This document shows positions 18,101 to 25,703 of a stretch of DNA of 64,000 nt, piece after piece. Under the pieces are notes generated by a model. The model searched no databases and was not told the DNA's origin. It saw only the letters and a program-made list of their open reading frames with translations. Position numbers and translations under genes: made by a program. The stretch comes from Pseudomonas sp. PDM16. Lineage in GTDB: Bacteria > Pseudomonadota > Gammaproteobacteria > Pseudomonadales > Pseudomonadaceae. The DNA lies in NCBI RefSeq assembly GCF_014851865.1, contig NZ_JACVAM010000004.1:310001-374000 (forward strand). Reading direction: 5' to 3'. Position 1 is the first letter of the stretch, and each line of letters begins with the position of its first letter.

Positions 18101-18707
18101 TCACAACCTGGGCATCAAGGTGATCGCCGAAGGGGTGGAGCAGGCCGAGCAGATGAGTTTCCTGCGCGCCGCAGGATGCGACGAACTGCAGGGATATTTC
18201 TACTCGCCACCTTTGCCCCCCCTGGCCTGCATGCAGTTCCTGCAGACCGGCGGTCAGCTGAGCCTGCCGGCGAACATTATCGATGGCACCGAACGCTATC
18301 TGCTGGTGATCGACGGCAATCCCGCCGCCCATGAACTGCTCAGCCGCACACTGCGCCTGGAAAGCTACAAGGTGCTGATGGCCAGCAATGGAGCGGAGGC
18401 GCTCAACATCCTGGCGACTCATCCGGTTGAAGTGGTTCTGAGCGAACTACGGCTGGGCGACATGGGCGGCGTGGAGTTTCTTCGCAAGATCAGGACCATC
18501 TATCCCGACGTGATCCGCATGCTGGTAACCAGCGCTGCCGAGGTTGGCAGCATCCTCAAGGCGGTCAACGAAGGGGTTATCTACCGTTTCGTGACCATGC
18601 CTTGCGAGCCAGAAGACCTGCGCAACCAGCTGCGCGATGCTTTCCAGCAGCGCGAGCTGCATCGGGAGAACAAGCGCCTGCGCAAGCATTCGGCGGCAGC
18701 TCGCTGA
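15123..18707 (+). CDS. Multidomain c-di-GMP enzyme: REC-GAF-PAS-PAS(LOV-like)-GGDEF-EAL-REC
   Basis: A 1194-residue output protein of the chemosensory operon. Order: receiver (phospho-Asp D57), GAF (about 185-345) with an unusual Cys cluster C259, C263, C265, C283, PAS (about 365-485), a second PAS (about 495-610) with the LOV signature GRNCRFLQG and Cys at 539, GGDEF (698-702) with an RxxD inhibitory site at 689-692, EAL (826-828) with NFSAISF, ELTET, DDFGTGYSS and IAEGVE, then a C-terminal receiver-like domain whose acceptor Asp is Glu1108. All residues for both cyclase and phosphodiesterase chemistry appear present. By position it replaces WspR. Control by phosphorylation from the CheA-like kinase is expected, with light or redox as possible extra inputs. 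It starts by ATGA overlap; an ATG at 15129 is an alternative. Confidence 0.93.
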   Translation: MTMYADAEILVVEDSPTQATELQYMLEAVGCKVRVAGNGREALEMVAARKPTIVISDIVMPEMDGYELCRQLKSSAQTQNIPIILVTALADARDVVHGLASGADNFIVKPFDEKYLMSRIRYFLVNLELRNHERVQMGVEVVLEGERHFITASRQQILDLLISTYEQGVRLNNELQTKHDELARTNSLLNCLFHFTSGLTDAKSERHVIDAALRRILEFPDATGAWLLLADAADPAEQAHVAGARARGQGYSREQLDNCANNCPCRHAWLHDRLSQPSNISNCPALVGKSGESIHASIPLQMGSEIIGMLNVVQREAQPWSDESLSALASIGRQLAMALGRVRLFESMEQLVEQRTQALTKSEELLRKVLDSLPVGVLVTDQAGRLIMSNPESSLIWGGNHPSSADGYGHYRGWWAESGERITEADWSMMRAVQHGKTSRNEVIDIETFKGERKTILNSSAPFLDANKVIQGAIVVIQDITEQRRRDLETRTRTRAVEASVNAVIITDAEQPDQPIVYANPAFERITGYSVDEVLGRNCRFLQGGEHDQPGLDAIRRALVAKEEGAALLRNFRKDGSEFWNDLRVAPVVNDRGRVSHFVGILHDVTDSKRYQEELEHQANHDSLTGLPNRNLLGDRIGQAIAFASRGSGQFTLAFMDIDNFKVVNDSLGHGTGDQLLIEVADRLRAGVRNIDTVARLGGDEFIVLLADTEQLSEQVGRLERIKDSIASPMMLDGQEVVVSCSIGFCCFPSDGRDAGTLLRNADTAMYQAKHQGRNRICAFMQEMNEQVQARLAMEQQTRHALQNNEFVVFYQPQLDLQNGRLCGFEALVRWNRGGTIVSPGEFIPLAEETGWIVAIDFYVFEVVCKQLAIWRENFSQDLSVAVNFSAISFADENFIERILSVLKSQGIPSRWIKIELTETILASDADVVQQKMERLCEHGVRFSIDDFGTGYSSLGYLKRFPFSQLKIDRSFIMDILTEPDSASLARSMISIGHNLGIKVIAEGVEQAEQMSFLRAAGCDELQGYFYSPPLPPLACMQFLQTGGQLSLPANIIDGTERYLLVIDGNPAAHELLSRTLRLESYKVLMASNGAEALNILATHPVEVVLSELRLGDMGGVEFLRKIRTIYPDVIRMLVTSAAEVGSILKAVNEGVIYRFVTMPCEPEDLRNQLRDAFQQRELHRENKRLRKHSAAAR

Positions 18708-18738
18708 ACACGCGCTGCCCGCCGCCATGACCGCGATA

Positions 18739-19248
18739 TCAAGACAGGGGATGAGCTCGGGTCAGCATCCGGGCCATTTGCAGGTGATGCTTGAGCACGG
18801 GCAGCTTGGCCCGGGCGAAGGCCTGCAGCTCCTGGTCACCCTGCTCGGCAGCTTGCGTGTAGAGGGCTAGCGAACTCTCGTAGCGTTTGACCTGCTGCTC
18901 GGCATAGAGCGCGTCGAAGTTTTCTCCGGCCAGCTCACGGACCTCCGGTTTGGCCTGGGCCCGCAGATCCTCGTCGGCGGGCAGCTCCACCTGTCGGGTG
19001 CGCGCAAAGGCTTGCAAGTCCGCGTTTTCCCGCGGGTGATGGTCGATGACCTGCTGGGCGAAGCTCTTCACATCGGCGGACTGGCTCTCGCGCAGCGCCA
19101 ATTGCGCGGACTCCGAGTCTGCCACCTTGGCGGCTACCGCCTGCTCGATGAATGACTGAGGATCGAGGCCGGGATTGGCCAACACGGGGCCGGCAAGGCC
19201 CAGCAACAGGCAGAGGCCAAGGCTCCTGGGGATGAGAGAGTGGAACAT
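18739..19248 (-). CDS. DUF4142 domain protein, exported
   Basis: A 169-residue protein with a typical signal peptide (cleavage about residue 25, after GPVLA) and a four-helix DUF4142 domain: SFIEQAVAAKVADSESAQLA, then VKSFAQQVIDHH and a C-terminal helix ending LKHHLQMA. DUF4142 is a ferritin-like helical fold of unknown function, common in periplasmic stress proteins. A paralogue is at 54425-54949. It ends 31 bases from the convergent chemosensory operon. The upstream gap of 77 bases to the hydrolase shows no clear promoter. Confidence 0.85.
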   Translation of the reverse strand: MFHSLIPRSLGLCLLLGLAGPVLANPGLDPQSFIEQAVAAKVADSESAQLALRESQSADVKSFAQQVIDHHPRENADLQAFARTRQVELPADEDLRAQAKPEVRELAGENFDALYAEQQVKRYESSLALYTQAAEQGDQELQAFARAKLPVLKHHLQMARMLTRAHPLS

Positions 19249-19325
19249 GACGGGTCCTCCCGTGCCGTTTCAGGTTGTAGGGTTGTGACGGGCTCGAGCA
19301 GCCAGGGTTCAGCCTTTCTCGACGA

Positions 19326-20096
19326 TCAGGAGTAGATGGCCAGGTGGTGCGGGTAGTCTCCTACCCGAGCGCCGATGACCATTTCGCTGATCCAGCTGGT
19401 CAGCATCGACGTGTAGGCACGCTGGTCGCTGTCGTTGCGTAGCGAGTGGTCGGCGCCATCGACGATGCGGTGGGTCAGCGAGTGGGCTTTGACGAAGGCG
19501 GCGCGATAGCTCATCAGCGTCGTGTGCGGGACGAAATCGTCGTGTTCCGATTCCACCAGCAGCACGTCGCCGGTGAATTCCGAACAAGCCGACAAGGCGC
19601 GGTTGCCCTGTGGAGGAATGAAGGTGCGGCGATAGTCGGCGAGGCGTTCACGGTCGAGCAGTTGCTTGGGCGAATCCCACTCGTCATCCCAGTACAGTGC
19701 TGGAACGCGAAGTGCCAGCCACTTGACCGGACGTAGAGTGCTGAGGATCGCCGCCAGGTAGCCACCGTAGCTGGTACCGATCACGGCGATGGCCTCAGTG
19801 TCCGTGGCCGGGTGGTTGGCGAGGCGGTCGTAGGCGGCGATTATATCGGCCAGGTTTTCCTCACGGGTCACGCTTTGCTTGCGCGAGCGCGTCCGCTCAT
19901 GGCCGCGTAGATCGAAGGTCAGGCACACGCAGCCAAGGCCAGCAATGCCTTTGGCGCGAGCCAGGTCGCGCTCCTGACTGCCGCCCCAGCCATGGACGAA
20001 CAGCACGCCGGGCACCTTGCTCTGCGGCGAGACCATGGTGCCGTCGAGCACATCCTCGTTCACGACTATCTCCACCTTTTCACTATGGGATGGCAT
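19326..20096 (-). CDS. Alpha/beta hydrolase (dienelactone hydrolase / S9 peptidase-like)
   Basis: A 256-residue cytoplasmic alpha/beta hydrolase. The oxyanion region is LFVHGWGGSQE, the nucleophile elbow is GTSYGGY (Ser), the acid is in ESEHDDFVPH and the histidine in DGADHSL, giving a complete triad. The substrate is unknown. The frame opens 39 codons earlier inside the DUF3182 gene, but the ATG at 20096 overlaps that gene by only 14 bases and starts the conserved region, so translational coupling is likely. It forms an apparent operon with the Cys-rich protein and DUF3182 genes. Confidence 0.85.
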   Translation of the reverse strand: MPSHSEKVEIVVNEDVLDGTMVSPQSKVPGVLFVHGWGGSQERDLARAKGIAGLGCVCLTFDLRGHERTRSRKQSVTREENLADIIAAYDRLANHPATDTEAIAVIGTSYGGYLAAILSTLRPVKWLALRVPALYWDDEWDSPKQLLDRERLADYRRTFIPPQGNRALSACSEFTGDVLLVESEHDDFVPHTTLMSYRAAFVKAHSLTHRIVDGADHSLRNDSDQRAYTSMLTSWISEMVIGARVGDYPHHLAIYS

Positions 20097-21198
20097 GAGG
20101 CTCCACCTTGACGTACTTGCTGATCCGACCCACCTCGGGCTCTTCGCCCTCGTACAGCGGTACGGCGTCGTCGGGCGGCCTGCTCTCGCCGTAGCACTCG
20201 TACGTCGAGGCACGTACGCATTTCAGCTGCGGGTCACCTGCGAAGGCTTCCAGCGCGAAGATTTCCGCGGCACTGGCTCCGCCAATACGCCAGGATTGCT
20301 CCAGCACGCCGGAGCGCTGCTGCCCCTGGCTATCCATGCCTTGAGCCACGTCGTAGTTGCGCCGTGAGGCGCACAGTCCGAAGGCCGCAAAAGCGGCGCG
20401 CTCGTAGACCTGGGCCTGGGCAACCGCGAGGCGAATCGCCTCCGGCATCTCGAGACGCATCAACGCCTCGTAGTCACCGCGGACGATAGTGAGATCAGAC
20501 CCGCCGTAGACTTCCTCGCCCGTATTGTCACGCGTCAGACGCTGGCTGCCGTAGTAGCTGGCAACCTGACCTGCGACCAGCACCTGCCCGACGCTGAAGG
20601 TGACCACATCGGTAAGATTCTCCTCCAGCACCAGTCCCCAGGTGGCGACTTCTTCCGGGGCTTGCGAAGCCAGTACCTCGGCCAGGGACTGGCGGTCATG
20701 CACCACTTCCTGGCCACGCCCGGCCTTGCCCAGCACCGGTTTGATGCGCAGTGTGCCGCGTTCCAGGAGTTGCTCTCCGGCGAGCTGAGCATCGGCCAGG
20801 TCGAACACCGTGTATCCGCCGAGAATGGCGCTGGCCACCTCGCTGGAAAAATCGGAGGACCAGCCTTCCGGCACATGCCGCGCATGCTCTGGAAGGGGAT
20901 GGGTGATGGCCTTGGTGGCCATGAAAGGCTCGGCGATCGCGCCGCCGAAGAAGTCGTCCGGGCCACCGATACCGAGTGCCCGGCGCTGATCGGCACCGAT
21001 GAGAGTATCGCTGGGTATGAAATAGAACCGGCCCTCGCCATGCGTGGCGGCTTCGTACTCGCCGAGAAAGCGGATGCCGAGCTGGGCGGCAATCTTGCGT
21101 CCCAGCACATGATGCACACCCAGCTCGTGCTGGCTCACACCGGAATCGCTTGGCAATAGCAGCACACCGTCCTTGTTATTGCTCAACGGTCCTGCCAT
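20083..21198 (-). CDS. DUF3182 family protein
   Basis: A 371-residue protein of the DUF3182 family, recognised by length and segments such as VLGRKIAAQLGIRFLGEYEAA and LRIKPVLGKAGRGQEVV. The central lysines followed by a Gly-rich loop and WGLVLEENL resemble the nucleotide-binding part of ATP-grasp ligases, so an ATP-dependent ligase activity is possible; this is my inference. The ATG at 21198 follows a purine-rich GGGGTGG and overlaps the upstream gene by 16 bases. In Pseudomonas this family sits near glgP in the stress cluster, as here. Confidence 0.8.
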   Translation of the reverse strand: MAGPLSNNKDGVLLLPSDSGVSQHELGVHHVLGRKIAAQLGIRFLGEYEAATHGEGRFYFIPSDTLIGADQRRALGIGGPDDFFGGAIAEPFMATKAITHPLPEHARHVPEGWSSDFSSEVASAILGGYTVFDLADAQLAGEQLLERGTLRIKPVLGKAGRGQEVVHDRQSLAEVLASQAPEEVATWGLVLEENLTDVVTFSVGQVLVAGQVASYYGSQRLTRDNTGEEVYGGSDLTIVRGDYEALMRLEMPEAIRLAVAQAQVYERAAFAAFGLCASRRNYDVAQGMDSQGQQRSGVLEQSWRIGGASAAEIFALEAFAGDPQLKCVRASTYECYGESRPPDDAVPLYEGEEPEVGRISKYVKVEPHAIP

Positions 21199-21611
21199 TC
21201 GCCACCACCCCGCTCGCAATCGTTTCGGGCCTGAGCCTTGTCTGCCAGGCCGTAGTAGTAGGTCACCACCTTGGCATCGTCAGGGACGTTCGGCTCATTG
21301 GCTGGTGGGTTGGTGCTGGACGACTTGTGGTTGGCCAGCGTCTCCTGGGTTATAGAGGCAGAGCAGCTGGCGTCGTAGTTGGTCTCGCACTTGGCTACTT
21401 TTTCCTGCTTGGTGCCGAGTGTTTCCTGACTCTCGTTACTGCAGGACCAGTTGATCGAGCCCTGCGGCAGGCCGCGGAACTCGTAACAGCTCTCGGTCTC
21501 CACTGCTTCCACGCCCGGGCTGGCGGATCGGGTCAGGACGTGGCAGCCCTCGGCCATGGCCAGCGAGCCGAACAGGCTGCCGACCAGCAAAACTGCAGTC
21601 TTGGCGATCAT
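21183..21611 (-). CDS. Secreted Cys-rich hypothetical protein
   Basis: A 142-residue protein with a signal peptide (cleavage about residue 20, after SLAMA) and six cysteines in the mature part (about C23, C42, C57, C75, C83, C130), enough for three disulfides in the periplasm. A Ser/Pro/Asn-rich linker lies near residues 95-110. I do not recognise the family. It is the first gene of a three-gene operon with DUF3182 and a hydrolase. A GAACTT-N17-TCGGA motif at 21647-21674 could be its promoter. Confidence 0.7.
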   Translation of the reverse strand: MIAKTAVLLVGSLFGSLAMAEGCHVLTRSASPGVEAVETESCYEFRGLPQGSINWSCSNESQETLGTKQEKVAKCETNYDASCSASITQETLANHKSSSTNPPANEPNVPDDAKVVTYYYGLADKAQARNDCERGGGEWQDR

Positions 21612-21646
21612 CTGTTGCCTCCAGTGCGATTCGCGGACCTATGGTT

Positions 21647-21674
21647 TCCGAACAGAATGGCGCAGCGGAAGTTC
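21647..21674 (-). promoter_or_regulatory. Candidate AlgU/RpoE-type promoter for the Cys-rich protein operon
   Basis: Read on the minus strand: GAACTT at 21674-21669, a 17-base spacer and TCGGA at 21651-21647, about 36 bases upstream of the start codon at 21611. The known sigma-22 (AlgU/RpoE) consensus is GAACTT-N16/17-TCtgA. The match is exact at -35 and partial at -10. Confidence 0.5.
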
Positions 21675-21757
21675 AGATTTTCTCCGGTAAGAAAGGGGGA
21701 ACTAAGCGCGCCCGTGCGGACCCATATCTGGAGTAACCCAGAGGAGGGATGGCAGTA

Positions 21758-22093
21758 ATGAAAAGAGATTGGGAGCTGATCAAGGCATTGATGCTGGAGA
21801 TAGAAGGTTGCGAGCAGGGCCGCTATTTCATTCCCGAACCGTTCGCCGGCCACGATCTGGACTCGGTGAAATACCACCTGCATCTGCTCGACCAGGCAGG
21901 TTTGGTCGAGTGTGAACTCGACGAACCTTGGGACGGCGCCCCTCAACTGATCGGCCGCAACCTGACCCTGCAAGGGCATGATCTGCTGGATAGCCTACGC
22001 GAGGGCGTTTCCCGCCCGACTTTGCAGCCGGTGCCGGTATTGACGCAGGTGGCCGCCGTGGATGGCGCCGAAGCGTTGCGTCGCAGTGCCTGA
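21758..22093 (+). CDS. DUF2513 domain protein
   Basis: A 111-residue protein of the DUF2513 family, which usually begins MKRDWxLI as here. The predicted fold is a small winged helix: KRDWELIKALMLEIEG, then HDLDSVKYHLHLLDQAGLVEC and LTLQGHDLLDSL. It may bind nucleic acid or protein; function is not established. The ATG at 21758 is chosen over 21749 because the GAGGAGGG site would be too close to the latter. It lies 10 bases before glgP, so the pair is probably co-transcribed. Confidence 0.75.
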   Translation: MKRDWELIKALMLEIEGCEQGRYFIPEPFAGHDLDSVKYHLHLLDQAGLVECELDEPWDGAPQLIGRNLTLQGHDLLDSLREGVSRPTLQPVPVLTQVAAVDGAEALRRSA

Positions 22094-22103
22094 GGAGGTT
22101 GCG

Positions 22104-24542
22104 ATGGCTGGGCAGCCGGATGTCGCCGAATTCAAGGAAAGTATCCTCGCCAAACTCAAGTACGCGGTCGGCAAGGATCCCGGCCATGCCTACGACCATG
22201 ACTGGTTCGAGGCAGTCGCCCTGGCTGCACGAGATCACGTCGTCGACCGTTGGGAGGAGGCTTCTGCCGACATCGACCGGCGTGAGCAGAAGCGCATCTA
22301 CTACCTGTCGCTAGAGTTCCTGATTGGTCGCTTGCTGATCGACAACCTGAGCAACCTCGGCTTGCTCGAGATCGCCCGTGAGGCGTTGGCGGAGCTGAGC
22401 GTCGACTTGGAACGCATACGCCAGGTCGAGCCCGACGCGGCGCTTGGCAACGGCGGGCTTGGCCGCCTGGCCGCCTGCTTCATGGAGAGCATGGCGACCC
22501 TCGGGCTGGCCGCCCACGGCTACGGCATACGCTACGAACACGGCCTGTTTCGCCAGGTGATCGCCGACGGCTTCCAACTGGAGCAGACCGAAACATGGCT
22601 GGACTTCGGCAACCCCTGGGAGTTCGAGCGACCGGAAGTCGCCTATAGCATTGGCTTCGGCGGCAGTGTGCTCAGCCACGCGGAAGAAGGCGAAGTGCCG
22701 CGGCAGACCTGGCAGCCGATGGAGACCATTCGCGCCATCGCCTACGACACTCCTGTGGTGGGATGGCGACGTTCCGCGGTGAACAGCTTGCGTCTGTGGC
22801 GCGCCCGTGCCGAGGAAGATCTGCAACTGGACCGCTTCAATGCCGGCGACCATATAGGTGCCGTCGAGGATGTGGTGCGTGCCGAGAGTATCTCCCGGGT
22901 TCTGTACCCTGCCGATAGCACCGAGGCGGGGCAGGAGCTGCGCCTGCGCCAGGAGTTCTTCTTCGTATCCGCCTCGCTGCAGGATCTGCTGCAGCGACAT
23001 CTGCGCGAGCAGGGCGAGATTGCCAGCCTGCCCCGGCACGCGGCGATTCAGCTCAACGACACCCACCCGGCCATCGCCGTCGCCGAGCTGATGCGCCTGC
23101 TGGTCGATGTGCATCAGCTTGGCTGGTACGACGCCTGGCAGGTGACGGTGGCGACGCTGTCGTACACCAACCACACGCTGTTGCCCGAAGCGCTGGAATC
23201 CTGGCCGGTGTCGCTGATGGAACGCCTGCTGCCCCGGCACATGCAGATCATCTATCTGATCAACGCGTATCACATCGACTCGCTGCGGGCGCAGGATATC
23301 CATGACTTCGCGTTGCTGCGCTCGGTATCACTGATCGAGGAAGATCATGGTCGACGGGTGCGCATGGGTAACCTGGCGTTCCTCGGGGCCCACAGTGTCA
23401 ACGGTGTATCGGCCCTGCACACCGAGCTGATGCGCAAAACGGTGTTCCGTGACCTCCATGGTCTCTACCCGACACGCATCAACAACAAGACCAATGGCGT
23501 GACCCTGCGCCGCTGGCTGTTTCAGGTGAACCCCGGTCTCACAGAGCTGCTGGTCGAGACCTTGGGGGCCGAGGTGCTGGACTCGCCGGAGCAGGTGCTG
23601 CAGGAGCTGGAGGCCCAGGCGGACAAGAAGGCCATGCACCGACGCTTCGCCGAACTGCGCCAGCGCAACAAGGCGGCGCTGGCGGCTTTGGTACACGAAC
23701 GCATGGGTGTGACCCTCGACACCGGGGCGCTGTTCGACGTACAGGTCAAGCGTATCCACGAGTACAAGCGCCAACTGCTCAACCTGCTGCATACCGTGGC
23801 GCTGTATCAGGCGATTCGCAACGACCCGACTACCGACTGGGCACCGAGAGTGAAGATTTTCGCCGGCAAAGCCGCCGCCAGCTACCACCAGGCCAAGCTG
23901 ATCATCAAGCTGGCCAACGACATCAGCCGCACGATCAACGACGATCCGACCGTGCGTGGATTGCTCAAGGTGGTATTCATCCCCAACTACAACGTCAGCC
24001 TGGCCGAAGTGATCATCCCGGCGGCCGATCTGTCGGAACAGATTTCCACTGCCGGCCTGGAGGCCTCGGGGACCAGCAACATGAAGTTCGGTCTCAATGG
24101 CGCGCTGACCATCGGGACTCTGGATGGCGCCAACGTCGAGATGCGCGAGCGGGTCGGTGGCGAGAACATGTTCATCTTTGGCATGACGGCTCAGCAGGTA
24201 GAGGAACGCAAGCGTACCGGCGATCTGAACATGGCCTCGGTAATCGCATCGTCGGAGCGCCTGGAAGCGGCGCTCGAGGCGATTCGCGCGGGGGTTTTCT
24301 CGCCGGACGATCCGGCGCGCTACGTGGGGCTGGTGGATTCGCTGGTCTACGACGATCGCTTCATGGTCTGTCCCGACTTCGAGGACTACTGGCAGGCTCA
24401 GCGCCGCGTCGACGAGCTGTGGCGTTCGCCGGCGCGCTGGTGGCGGGCGGCCGTGCTGAACACGGCTCGGATGGGCTGGTTCTCGTCGGACCGTACGATT
24501 CGCGAGTACGCCCAGGAAATCTGGGGCGCGCTACCACGCTAA
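22104..24542 (+). CDS. glgP: Glycogen / maltodextrin phosphorylase
   Basis: An 812-residue GT35 phosphorylase that releases glucose-1-phosphate from alpha-1,4-glucan using pyridoxal phosphate. Family landmarks are present through the length: YYLSLEFLIGR, ALGNGGLGRLAACF, HEYKRQLLN, and the cofactor motif EASGTSNMKF with Lys661 as the PLP-binding residue. GAGGAGG precedes the ATG at 22104; the frame runs 14 codons further upstream inside the DUF2513 gene. With glgX, malQ and glgA elsewhere in the window it completes glucan turnover. A strong stem-loop terminator follows at 24557-24586. Confidence 0.96.
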   Translation: MAGQPDVAEFKESILAKLKYAVGKDPGHAYDHDWFEAVALAARDHVVDRWEEASADIDRREQKRIYYLSLEFLIGRLLIDNLSNLGLLEIAREALAELSVDLERIRQVEPDAALGNGGLGRLAACFMESMATLGLAAHGYGIRYEHGLFRQVIADGFQLEQTETWLDFGNPWEFERPEVAYSIGFGGSVLSHAEEGEVPRQTWQPMETIRAIAYDTPVVGWRRSAVNSLRLWRARAEEDLQLDRFNAGDHIGAVEDVVRAESISRVLYPADSTEAGQELRLRQEFFFVSASLQDLLQRHLREQGEIASLPRHAAIQLNDTHPAIAVAELMRLLVDVHQLGWYDAWQVTVATLSYTNHTLLPEALESWPVSLMERLLPRHMQIIYLINAYHIDSLRAQDIHDFALLRSVSLIEEDHGRRVRMGNLAFLGAHSVNGVSALHTELMRKTVFRDLHGLYPTRINNKTNGVTLRRWLFQVNPGLTELLVETLGAEVLDSPEQVLQELEAQADKKAMHRRFAELRQRNKAALAALVHERMGVTLDTGALFDVQVKRIHEYKRQLLNLLHTVALYQAIRNDPTTDWAPRVKIFAGKAAASYHQAKLIIKLANDISRTINDDPTVRGLLKVVFIPNYNVSLAEVIIPAADLSEQISTAGLEASGTSNMKFGLNGALTIGTLDGANVEMRERVGGENMFIFGMTAQQVEERKRTGDLNMASVIASSERLEAALEAIRAGVFSPDDPARYVGLVDSLVYDDRFMVCPDFEDYWQAQRRVDELWRSPARWWRAAVLNTARMGWFSSDRTIREYAQEIWGALPR

Positions 24543-24556
24543 GGCGTATCGTCAGT

Positions 24557-24586
24557 TCCCTCGGGTGCGCCAGTGCGCCCGAGGGA
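24557..24586. terminator. Bidirectional stem-loop terminator between glgP and the stressosome operon
   Basis: Inverted arms TCCCTCGGG and CCCGAGGGA enclose a further GCGC/GCGC stem with a CAGT loop, giving a very stable hairpin between two convergent genes. There is no long T run on either strand. Confidence 0.7.
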
Positions 24587-24596
24587 GTCGATTCAC

Positions 24597-25703
24597 TCAG
24601 GTGACCGTGACCGGCAATTGCAGTTCGACCTGAGCCTGATCACCGACGTTTCTGAACTGAACCTGGCCACCGAAGCTTTCACTGAGCGCTTTGACGATCG
24701 GTAGGCCGAGGCCCCAGCCCTTGGTGTCGCTGCGGCTGGAGATAAAGTAGGGCGTCGCCAGGTTGCTAAGCACCTCCTCAGGGAAGGCGCCTTGGTTGCT
24801 GACAGTCAGCCGGACCCATTCTCCCTCGCACCCCTGCTCGATACGAATCGGTGTGCCGGGCTCTCCGTGCTTGGCGGCATTGCCCACCAGATTGTCGATG
24901 ATGCGCAGGAAGGCTGTACGGTCCCAGGTTACCTGCACGGGCCTCTCGTCGGTCTGCAACTGCAGGGGGTTTTCCACCTGCAAGGTCAGATTGGCAATGG
25001 CCTCGCGCAGCAGGCTCGGCAGATCCAGCGACTCGCCGATCAGCTTGATGCCACCCCCGACGCTGACGTGTGAGATGTCCAGCAGGTTGGACACCATCTC
25101 GTCGATGCGCTTGAGGTTCTCCTGCAGCACGTCCAGCAGCTGCTCGGTACGACGTGCCGGATTGCGCTGCATGAGGCCGGTGGCCATCACCGCAGCGGCC
25201 AGTGGGGAGCGCAGGTCGTGGCTGAACGAGCGCATGAAGCGCTCGAGCATGACCTTTTCCTTACCCAGTTGCTCGTTGCGTGCTTCGGCCCAGTTGCGCT
25301 GGCGCTCGACTCGCTCCAGCCGGGTATTGCTCTTCATCAGGCTGGTGATGGTAGCCAGCACTTCTTCCGGGTTGATCGGATGGGTCAGGTAGGCACGGGC
25401 ACCGGTGTTGAGGCCGGTGGCCTTGTCCTTGCCGCTGATGAAGGTGGCCGAGATATTGATGATTGCTGGTAGTCGGGCAGGTCCGAGATGCTGTTCGGCC
25501 TTCTGGATCAGCTCGAAACCGGTCATGTCCGGCAGGTTGATGTCGAGAATCACCAGATCGACACCCTCGAGCATCAGCTCCAGACCCTCGGCACCGGTAC
25601 CGGCCTCGATCACCTGGAAGTTCGATTCGCTGCCGAGGATCTTGCGCAGCACATAACGGTTGGCTTCCATGTCATCGACGATGAGGATTCGTCTAGTGCG
25701 CAT
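24597..25703 (-). CDS. REC-histidine kinase (stressosome operon, gene 6)
   Basis: A 368-residue soluble protein with an N-terminal receiver (DD at 10-11, phospho-Asp D54 in VILDINLPDM) followed by HisKA (SFSHDLRSPLAAAV, H162) and HATPase_c (DNLVGNAAKHG, KGWGLGLPIV). The conserved receiver lysine of the T/S-K-P motif is His108 here (YLTHPI), which may alter signalling. It probably takes phosphate or a protein signal from the upstream kinase. No DNA-binding domain is present, so a further partner outside the operon must carry the output. It overlaps the upstream gene by 11 bases and ends at a strong terminator. Confidence 0.9.
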   Translation of the reverse strand: MRTRRILIVDDMEANRYVLRKILGSESNFQVIEAGTGAEGLELMLEGVDLVILDINLPDMTGFELIQKAEQHLGPARLPAIINISATFISGKDKATGLNTGARAYLTHPINPEEVLATITSLMKSNTRLERVERQRNWAEARNEQLGKEKVMLERFMRSFSHDLRSPLAAAVMATGLMQRNPARRTEQLLDVLQENLKRIDEMVSNLLDISHVSVGGGIKLIGESLDLPSLLREAIANLTLQVENPLQLQTDERPVQVTWDRTAFLRIIDNLVGNAAKHGEPGTPIRIEQGCEGEWVRLTVSNQGAFPEEVLSNLATPYFISSRSDTKGWGLGLPIVKALSESFGGQVQFRNVGDQAQVELQLPVTVT

